Positions 56,378 through 64,000 of a DNA stretch of 64,000 nucleotides are shown here, one piece after another (positions within the stretch are counted from its first letter, which is position 1; each line of letters starts with the position of its first letter). The notes below the pieces were generated by a model. The model was not told the DNA's origin and ran no database searches. It worked only from the letters and a program-made list of their open reading frames with translations. The stretch covers positions 16,351,913 through 16,415,912 of the forward strand of contig JAAALK010000086.1 of NCBI GenBank assembly GCA_019279435.1, read 5' to 3'. The position numbers and the translations under genes were made by a program. This DNA comes from Zizania palustris. Its lineage: Eukaryota > Streptophyta > Magnoliopsida > Poales > Poaceae.

Positions 56378-57119
56378 TAGAGCTGGGACTTGGGCTAGAT
56401 TTTTTTGGGCCGGCCCAAAGCACGTAAGCCCCGCTCGGTACGGACCACGGATGGGCTGAGCCGGCACGACCCGTACAAGGGCCGGACTTGGGCCTAGAGG
56501 TTAGGCCCGGTGGGCGACCCAGGTACGGCCCTTAAAGTGGGTCGTGCCTGGGCCGGCCCAGCCCAGAAAAGCCCATGGGTAAATAATTCATATGCGTCCA
56601 CAACACACAAGGAGGAGACATGTTATTAAAAATTAAAAAAGTCTACGAATTACCATTTGAATATACCTTGCTCTATATCATGTGTAAGACAAATCAAAAT
56701 TTGAGTCATTCATATATAGGACAAATCAAAATGTATATATATATATATGTTCGAGAGCAAAGAAAGTAGTATTAATGAACTAGTATCATGTGTAAATTAT
56801 TAATGAAATTCTTTTCCCCTATTTTTGGGTTGTTCTATTGTTTTATGTGAACTAGAATTTTCATTATTTAAAGATAAATTAAATAAATATTTTCATAACT
56901 CTAGTAAGAGATCGTCAAACAATGTTACAAAGTTAGAGCCGTTTTTGGGCCGGGCCGGCCCATTTAGACCCGACGTGCTTTGGGTCGTGCCTGAACTTGG
57001 CTAACACTACTTCGGGCCAGCCCAGCCCGACCCTTAAATTTATTGGGCCGAAATGGCCCGGCCCATTTTAGGTCCTGATCCGAAGGGCCCGGCCCAGCAC
57101 GGCCCATCTCTCAGCTCTA
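56378..57119. mobile_element. Non-autonomous hAT element upstream of SPC25 (742 bp)
   Basis: Ends TAGAGCTGGGA and inverse TAGAGCTGAGA with a perfect 8-bp duplication CTTGAATC (56370-56377, 57120-57127). Sub-terminal 200 bases on each side are crowded with GGGCCGGCCC, TGGGCC and GGCCCG motifs in both orientations; the middle is AT-rich with a TATATA run. Ends about 315 bp before the SPC25 ATG. Confidence 0.87.
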
Positions 57120-57434
57120 CTTGAATCCATCATTCGTTACTCCAGCGCTGACATGGCAATCCATTGACGTGCTCCTTCTCTCCCATTGGTCCGGCCCGCC
57201 ATCCACATGGCAAACCAGGTCCACCTGCCTAACAAGACAGGAAGCAACCCCTGTAAGTGACTGACAAACGGACCCCGTTTCAAACCGAGCCCACTAGTCA
57301 TTGACTCGACCGCATATACTCACGGCCCCGGCCACGGCCACAGCCACCGGCCCACATCGCGCAACCCGTGTCGTCTCCAACCCCTTGCCCCACCCACCTC
57401 CTCGACGAGCTCCCGAGAGGCCGCGGCGGCGGAG

Positions 57435-59618
57435 ATGGCGAGCGACGGCGCGGCGGCCGCACCTGCGAAAGCGACGCCGAAGAAAGCCAACCTCCTCGAC
57501 CCCCACTCCATCAAGCACCTCCTCGACGAGACCATCTCCGACGTACTGCAATACTGGCTTAAACCCTAGCCTCCCCCACCCCACCACCCACCCTGCTATC
57601 TCACTCTCCTAGACTTGGTTCCTCTAGATTTGGCCACTGATGACGTTGTTCCCTCGTTCGATCAGGTCGTGAAGAGCAAGGGCTACGCGGAGGACACGCG
57701 GCTGGGCAATTGGAAGCTGGCCATTGGGGCAGCCGTGATCGCCGTCGCTCTCCTCGCGCAGTTCTACCCGAAGAAGTTCCCCCAGAACCGCGAGTTCCTC
57801 CTCGGCTGCATCGCGATATATCCTTCTGTGATTTCGCTCTGTTCAGATGAATTGGGTTTAGATCTGATTTGGGTTGCCAGTTATCTGGAATTTGATTTTG
57901 GGTTGAAGGTTATAGGAATTTATTGTTTTCGCTGTTGCTCCTTGACTTGATCGGTGGATACATATGTGGTGTTGAATTTGGTGCTGCTGATCCTTAGCTA
58001 TACCAAGGAAAAAGATGCTATCATGTTCACTCACCCTCCTTCGGTGAGTTATCTGGAATTCGAAGTGCATTTCAATGAAACACTTTGGTCCCAAATGTAG
58101 CGCATCAATTATACATGGTTGCGCACACTTATGAAGTAGTTCTGGCATCCACGTGCATGAAAAAAATTGAAGAGTATAAGATGTCTGTCTTATATGTGCT
58201 CTATCTTGAAATTATGATTTTCTGAATGAAGAGTTAGATGATCCACATCATCCTCTGTTTTTCCATGTCACCTACTATAAACTAGTATGGCACAGCCCTG
58301 TAGTTCTCAAGTTCTGGTTTGTTTAATATTCTCATGTATGAACATCTCATTGCAAATTAGATGGGAACTTAGTACAAGCTTGTTTTATCCATTACCTTTC
58401 CTCTTGGGAGAAACTCTGTGTTGCACGGTTGCACCTAGTATCATTAGTTACAACTTATCAGCAAGAAGGCATTCCAGGTTAACCAATTGACTATTTTGCT
58501 TCTAAACCATGATCATAATGACAAATGTGCCTGTCTATTCAGTTACTTTTAGTAAGAGTGCCTTTCTGAGATAATGACTTCATCTTGTCTTGCACTGTGC
58601 AAAAATGTGATTAGCAGCTCTTTTTATGATTTTTTGTTCTTGTTTGGTACATGTATTGCTGTAATGCGTACAACATTGTTTAACTTGTTATATTTTTTCT
58701 TTGTTCCAGGGTTCTTTCAATAGCACTGGACTTGTTATTTCTTCAAAGTTACCAAGATTCTCGGACATGTACACTCTCACAATAGCCAGTGCAGATCCTC
58801 AGTCTATCTCCGCCAATAAGCCAGTTCATTTCACTAAGAGTGTTACAAAATGGTATGTATTTGTTAGATATTCTGAATTCAAGAACTAATGGAAGTAATT
58901 GGTAAACCTGATTCTTGTTGAATCTTAGTGAAGGCATACCCTTTTAGGTGGCTACAGTTCCACAGTTTAAATTTATTAATTACGACCACAAAATGCAGCA
59001 TCGAGTCACATGTTCCATAAGGTGGCCGCCTAGCGCCCTAGCCTGCCTAGGCAGCACCCTTGCTCCTAGGCCTCCCTAATCAGTGATTAGGTGCTAGGCA
59101 CTGGTCTGCTTCTTAACTAATGGCTTGCACAGTAGCACCTTGATGAACACTATGTTCTAGTCATCTAGTGTGCAATTGATTTATGATTTCGTTGTGCTGT
59201 TAGGATTATGCTATGATAGACAATGCATGACTTCTCCAAACATGCTTTGTGTATCTAAAATTGCTGCAGTGTTTAATATTACCTAGTCTGGAGATACTAG
59301 ATGGCATAGATGCACATTGCAAATCATCAGTGTTATCATTCTCGGCATGATTCCATGGCATGAAGAGAAATATGTGACCTATAGTTAACCTGCCAGCACA
59401 AAGTTATAATTCAGTTGGAAAGCAGCTTGATTGTGTACATATAAGGGCATCATTGCAGTGTAACCATTTCCCCTTACTCTTTGATTTCCACAATTCCACT
59501 CATGCTGGCAATATTCCTGGGCAGGTTTACTAAGGAAGGTGTTCTTGTGGAGGGCCTCTTTTGGAAGGACGTTGAGAGGCTGATCGATGACTACAACAGC
59601 GAGCGCAAGAGCAAATGA
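57435..59618 (+). CDS. SPC25: Signal peptidase complex subunit 2 (SPC25/SPCS2)
   Basis: Exons 57435-57542, 57666-57817, 57962-58043, 58710-58852, 59525-59618; 192 residues. The protein is an ER membrane subunit of signal peptidase; the family helps the catalytic subunits work at the translocon. Visible: cytosolic N-terminus MASDGAAAAPAKATPKKANL, first membrane span (NWKLAIGAAVIAVALLAQF), second span (YVVLNLVLLILSY), then the conserved GSFNSTGLVISSKLPRFSDM block and the C-terminal FTKEGVLVEGLFWKDVE. Length suits the family (about 190). Introns 1, 3 and 4 are GT-AG with good sites; intron 2 is AT-AC. No stop or shift. The start is the only ATG opening exon 1. Confidence 0.93.
57818..57961 (+). 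other. U12-type AT-AC intron in SPC25
   Basis: Begins ATATCCTT, the exact minor-spliceosome 5' site, and ends in AC. A branch motif CTCCTTGACTT lies with its A at 57945, 16 bases from the 3' site. The join (GCGAT + ATATGTG) restores the conserved CIAIYVVLN reading. No GT-AG pair gives this reading. Confidence 0.88.
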
Positions 59619-59868
59619 ATGCGTAGCCTGTGTGACGACGAAGTGTTAATTGTGTAGGAAAAAACCCTCTTATGGAATTCCTTTCGTGGAAGAAAGTTTA
59701 GCCAAATCGAGATAGACATTTTTGTCATACATTACCGTTTTACTGGTGAATGAAATTCTGTTGAAGATATCCCCTCTGGTGGCGATCTTTCATTGTGAGC
59801 GTACTATCAATAGCTTCCTCTTGTGCGCTTATCTATTTTTTCGTAGCTATATTTATCTGTTCTCCAAG

Positions 59869-60677
59869 TAGGGCTGGTCCTGAGATTTGAGATTTGGGCG
59901 GCCCATAGCAAACCAAAATTTATGGATATTTATATATATAACAGTAATATGATATTTTAATATGAAAACAAAGGATATTTTGGATGATTATATAATAAAT
60001 TGATTTAATTGTAGTTGTATTGTATATATATGTCATGTCGGTTCATAGAAACCATACCTAGTAATCATGGAAGGGATGCACGCTGGTAATCATGGAAGGG
60101 ATTGATATATGCATGCATGAAACTAAAAACCGAAACCATGCAAATTATATGGATATCATTAACCATACATACAAATCCATACAAATATTACTAACATAGT
60201 ATGTATATATAAGAAATTTAACTAATATACAATTAAAATATATAAAAATAATATTCATACATAATAATATGTATATAAAATGTCTATAAAAGAAGAGAGA
60301 GAACATATACATGTACCTATGAGAGAGAACGTATACGTGTACCTACTTATACATTGGTAGACCTAAGATTTTGTCAATCGATATGTCACGTCAAAATCTA
60401 TATGTAATTTTGTAAAAATATTTTTCTAACTAAGTAAATAATTATTAAATTTGTGTTATAATTTATTTTTCTAATAAGACAAATAATTATTAAAAATTTT
60501 ACTAGAATAATTTTATTCGATGAACAACAAAAAGAAAAAGAAAAAAATCCTTGAATTATATTCAAAGCCACTAAGGATGAACTCAGTACCTTATATTTAA
60601 GTAGCATTTGCTTAATCATTACACACTAAATGTTTTTCAAAATTCCAAATACTATTTTATTTTTTTACTATATCGTC

Positions 60678-60712
<35 letters not shown>

Positions 60713-60780
60713 TGTATAGAGGCCCTTCGGGTTTGGGGCCCGGGGCGGCCGCACTGCCGCCCCCCTTAGGGCCGGCCCTA
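59869..60780. mobile_element. Non-autonomous hAT element downstream of SPC25 (912 bp)
   Basis: Ends TAGGGCTGGTCC and inverse TAGGGCCGGCCC, perfect 8-bp duplication TCTCCAAG (59861-59868, 60781-60788). Sub-terminal GGGCGGCC motifs; AT-rich centre with TATATA and a CACACA run (60690-60711). No transposase. Begins 250 bp after the SPC25 stop. Confidence 0.87.
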
Positions 60781-60802
60781 TCTCCAAGCCACTATGTAAA
60801 TC

Positions 60803-61513
60803 GAGAAAATTGTAAAAACACCACTCTAGATCGTTGATATTGTAAAAACATCACCCGATTCAGTGTAATTGTAAAAATATCACTTATTTCGTGTGTATTC
60901 AGTAGTTATACCCTTTTGAGTTTTTCTCTCTATTTTTAAATTTCTTAAACCAAAAAAAAAGTCAAATGACCAAACTGCCTTTGCACAAAACTACAACTGA
61001 GACTGACATGCCGGAGGAGAGAGCTAGTAGGTGGTGGATAGTGAACAGCGGGAGATGGGCGGCGGTGGGCACACAACGACCTGGGCGACGGCGGCCGAGT
61101 CGGCACAGGCAGCGGTAGAAGCTCTCATTGTCCAGTTCCTGCGCGTGAGGGCATTTTGCTTTGAGTTCTTGCGTGCGAGAGAGGGCCTTTGCGAGATCTG
61201 TGAGAAAAAACGCTACCATACCCACTGCGACCAAAGGCTAAACACATTGAAATCCTTGGAGCTCGCCTTATCATCATTGAGAGACTGAGGAGGAAGATGA
61301 AATCAGCGCTCAACGACAACAACCTACCATTGCATAAAGGTAAAGACGTCCTTTTACATGTTTTTTGTTAAAAATATTAACAGTAGAGAAAAACACTCAA
61401 AATGGCAAACTTACAAATCACTGATGAATTAGATGGCATTTTTACAAGTATAATGTAAAATATGGCATTTTTGCGAAGGCAGCGAACTGAAGTGGCATTG
61501 TTACAATTTTCTC
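60803..61513. mobile_element. MULE-type non-autonomous element, possible Pack-MULE
   Basis: Ends GAGAAAATTGTAA in inverse orientation, flanks ATGTAAATC and GTGTAAATC (9 bp, one mismatch; 60794-60802, 61514-61522). Near both ends TTGTAAAAA-CACCAC/TGGCATTTTTACA motifs recur. The GC-rich centre (about 61010-61310) holds an 85-codon frame with ATG (plus strand, 61031-61288) including CEICEKKRYHTHC; no family recognised. A captured fragment is possible. Confidence 0.65.
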
Positions 61514-61522
61514 GTGTAAATC

Positions 61523-62300
61523 TCACCCTATATTCTATTCTCTAAATAAATATCATCATGTATTATATTCGGTTCTCTAAATATATAGGAATGATGAGAT
61601 AAATTATATGTATTTAGAGGGTGAGATAAAGAGCCTTCAAAACCTTCGTACATCTGATTTAGAGAGAGCTAGGGAGTAGCCCTTGTTCTCGTTCTATTTA
61701 TCTGATAAATCCAGATAAATAGGGTTTATTCAGATAAATAGGATTTATTAATAATCGATGATTTGAGAGTAAAATATAAAAAATAAAGTATAAGAGTTTT
61801 CTGGAAGAGTGATCTAGGGAGTTTATTTTATTACTAAAACTCTAATTCCAGTTGAAGAACTCCAATGCTTTGGGGGCGTTTCACCATCATTGTCATCCTG
61901 GTATATACATACCTCTATCGTGAGGGCATCTCCAACCAACTTCTCATCACACCCTCTATCTTATTTTTTAGCAAATTTTACTCAAAATTCTTCTCCAACC
62001 AGCTCCTTACTTCTCTCCCTATCCTATCATGCTTCTTATTCTTCCTCCCATCCTCCCCAAACCTAGGGAGCCAAATCTGCCTCTTTATCCTATTTTAAAC
62101 CAATTTAAACATGGAGAGAGCTGATATGTTGAATCAAACAACCAATTTAAACTATTTTCAGTTTGCAAATATTATAATTTTTAGCAAATTCTAATGTAAT
62201 TGATAGAAATTTTGATTCGTTGAATGATAAAATATGGCTAGATTGTAAAATTATAGTTACAATATATATTGATTCTAGATTTAGCTATTCTAATATGAAT
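61523..62300. other. AT-rich intergenic sequence
   Basis: 61923-61940 (AGGGCATCTCCAACCA) looks like one Tourist end without a partner. 61696-61750 repeats an AGATAAATAGG unit. No gene. Confidence 0.45.
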
Positions 62301-62306
62301 TAGTTA

Positions 62307-62625
62307 TACATTTGATACCAACAGATCCCTAATCACTCTTCACTCGGATTGCAGGACGAATAGAGAAGAATCAGAGACACAGAGAAGTGGTGGCTGGAGA
62401 TCACCGGACTTCCCACGCCGGCAAGGAGCCCAGCAGGGAACCAAGTAATCCCCCCTGATTAGGGACGAATTTATTTCCTGGATAAACATCCCAAAAAACT
62501 CTCCTAGGCCTTTATAGATCAGGCTAACAAACAAGGAAACAAACTCCTAACATTAAGGGATAACCAATCTGCTCTTATTCAAAACAAGGTAACTAATTTG
62601 CTGCTACTTATCTGGACCCACGCCC
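62307..62625 (-). repeat. Probable 3' LTR and non-coding end of a chromovirus
   Basis: Follows the integrase stop. On the minus strand a TATA box (GATCTATAAAGGCC, about 62508-62521) and an end GTTGGTATCA (plus strand TGATACCAAC from 62307) suggest an LTR of about 240-300 bp. Exact start uncertain. Confidence 0.5.
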
Positions 62626-64000
62626 TTAGGCGCCTTCCCCTTGCTGTGCGCCAGCCCCTTGTTGGGATGCTTTACGACGCTCATATTTGCGCCCAACAAA
62701 TGTGTCGATAACATTACCCCCATCTCCAACAAACAGCGCGTCCTCGAGCTGTACTTCTAGAAAACGTTGTTTAGAGTCCTCCAATTGTTCCCATGATGCA
62801 TCTGTAGCCGCTTGACCCAGCCATTGGACCAATAACTCCCACACTCCTCTATTCAGGTGTGCCCGGACCACCTTCGATGGTGTCGGTAGAACCTTGCCGT
62901 GAAGGATTTGTGGCAGGGGCACTACCTCCTGCGGCACTTCCCCTTCAAATTTCTTCAGTAGCGCTACATGGAAAACATTATGAATGCGTGCCTTCGGTGG
63001 CAACTTCAATTTGTAAGCCACCTCCCCAATGCGTTGCAGCACCTGATATGGTCCATAAAATTTAGGTCCCAACTTGGATGGCGCCACCATGGTGACACCT
63101 ACTGCTGACCGTTGTTGTAGCTTCAACCAAACCCAATCCCCCACGTCGTAATGGACATCCCTCCGACGTTTGTCGTGGGTGGCTTGCATAGTGACTTGCG
63201 CTTGCAGCAACCGGTTCTTAATGTCCTCCAGAAATTCATCCCGGGCTATTAATTGCTTGTCCACGGCAGCCACCTGTGCTGTCCCCTGCTGGTATGATCT
63301 GAGTGTCGGGGGCTCCCGCCCATACACAATGCGGAAAGGAGAACACTTGACTGTCGTTTGATAAGATGTATTATAGCAATATTCTGCCCACGGTAGCCAC
63401 TGCAACCACGATTTCGGCCTGTCGCCTGCCAAACAACGGAGGTACATCACAATGACTCTATTAACAACCTCCGACTGTCCATCTGTTTGTGGGTGAAACG
63501 CGGAACTCATCAATAATTTAACTCCCGCAAGGTGGAACAATTCCGACCAAAATAAACTCGTGACGATTGTGTCCCAATCACTCACAATGGAACAAGGGAT
63601 CCCGTGCAGTCTGACAATCTCCTCAAAGAACACCTTGGCCACTGATGCAGCGGTATAGGGGTGTCCGAGAGGGATAAAATGAGAGAACTTGGAAAATCTA
63701 TCCACCACTGTTAGAATTACTGATTTGCCTCCCACTTTAGGAAATCCCTCCACAAAATCCATCGATATATCACTCCAAACCTCTGATGGTACTGGTAGAG
63801 GTTGCAGTAAACCGGCCTGGTGAAGATGGTCGGTCTTATTTTTTTGACAAGTCAAACAACCCCGCACAAACTCCCGAACCTTGTTGTTTGCTCTAGGACT
63901 GTAGAATGTCGCCCTCCAGCGATGCAGAGTCTTCTCAGTCCCTTCATGTCCACAATCATGTGTAGCGGCCAGAGTCAGTGGCCATATGGAAGAAGTTGCA
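62626..64000 (-). CDS. Chromovirus (Reina-like) integrase with chromodomain, partial
   Basis: The frame is open from the right window edge to TAA at 62626-62628. HHCC finger (HDCGHEGTEKTLH, CLTC), integrase core with Asp in SMDFVEGFP, Asp in IVSDWDT and Glu in TDGQSEVVNR, GPY/F-like module (KLGPKFYGPYQVL), then a chromodomain-like end (WELLVQWLGQAATDASWEQLED). Chromodomains guide insertion to marked chromatin. No stop or shift in the visible 458 codons, so this copy is rather fresh. RT and 5' LTR should lie right of the window. Short LTR and domain order suggest Reina; this is inference. Confidence 0.88.
   Translation of the reverse strand, partial: ATSSIWPLTLAATHDCGHEGTEKTLHRWRATFYSPRANNKVREFVRGCLTCQKNKTDHLHQAGLLQPLPVPSEVWSDISMDFVEGFPKVGGKSVILTVVDRFSKFSHFIPLGHPYTAASVAKVFFEEIVRLHGIPCSIVSDWDTIVTSLFWSELFHLAGVKLLMSSAFHPQTDGQSEVVNRVIVMYLRCLAGDRPKSWLQWLPWAEYCYNTSYQTTVKCSPFRIVYGREPPTLRSYQQGTAQVAAVDKQLIARDEFLEDIKNRLLQAQVTMQATHDKRRRDVHYDVGDWVWLKLQQRSAVGVTMVAPSKLGPKFYGPYQVLQRIGEVAYKLKLPPKARIHNVFHVALLKKFEGEVPQEVVPLPQILHGKVLPTPSKVVRAHLNRGVWELLVQWLGQAATDASWEQLEDSKQRFLEVQLEDALFVGDGGNVIDTFVGRKYERRKASQQGAGAQQGEGA

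Overview
The window is plant nuclear DNA, almost certainly from a grass (Poaceae). It holds large LTR retrotransposons of the Sirevirus-like, Ale, Tat-like and chromovirus types, CACTA, hAT, Mutator and Tourist DNA elements with grass-type ends, and an intron-containing signal peptidase complex subunit gene whose protein reads like a grass orthologue. I saw no rRNA, tRNA, CRISPR or bacterial feature. About four fifths of the sequence is transposable element.

Layout. 1-22758 is a nested stack. The oldest layer is the end of a copia LTR (22124-22758). A Tat-like Ty3/gypsy element (gypsy1, 9033-22123) inserted into it. Gypsy1 then received a 4.1-kb solo LTR in its gag (9607-13710, 5-bp target duplication) and a Sirevirus-like copia element in its 5' LTR (copia A, minus strand, 1-9032, LTR copies identical where both are visible). 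22759-28981 holds a probable solo LTR, a nested 75-bp palindrome, a 2.3-kb array of short GGCCCA-containing repeats with a 139-bp higher-order period, a Helitron-like end, and an hAT-type element. 29095-40242 is a second Tat-like gypsy element (gypsy2) that lacks its 5' LTR. It carries a nearly open gag-pol, a 20 x 36-bp array, an antisense gene for which I can build a 5-exon model with its own TATA box, and a 3' LTR with eight 28-bp repeats. 41001-42851 is a small LTR element with gag but no pol. 42890-48167 holds two CACTA elements and several MITEs.

Host genes. Two are supported: a proline-rich single-pass membrane protein (48504-49022) and the signal peptidase complex subunit SPC25/SPCS2 (57435-59618, five exons, one of its introns with every mark of a U12-type AT-AC intron). 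An Ale/Retrofit-like copia element (50771-55630) lies between them. Two non-autonomous hAT elements with perfect 8-bp target duplications flank SPC25. A MULE-type element and the 3' end of a chromovirus (minus strand, running off the right edge) close the window.

The host genes do not form a pathway together. What ties the window together is insertion history: identical LTRs in copia A, decayed LTRs and mostly C-to-T type stop codons in gypsy1, and single stops or one-base shifts in the others give a relative order of events. I find no clear new defence or metabolic system. The least explained structures are the GGCCCA array, the spliced antisense gene of gypsy2, and the AT-AC intron of SPC25.
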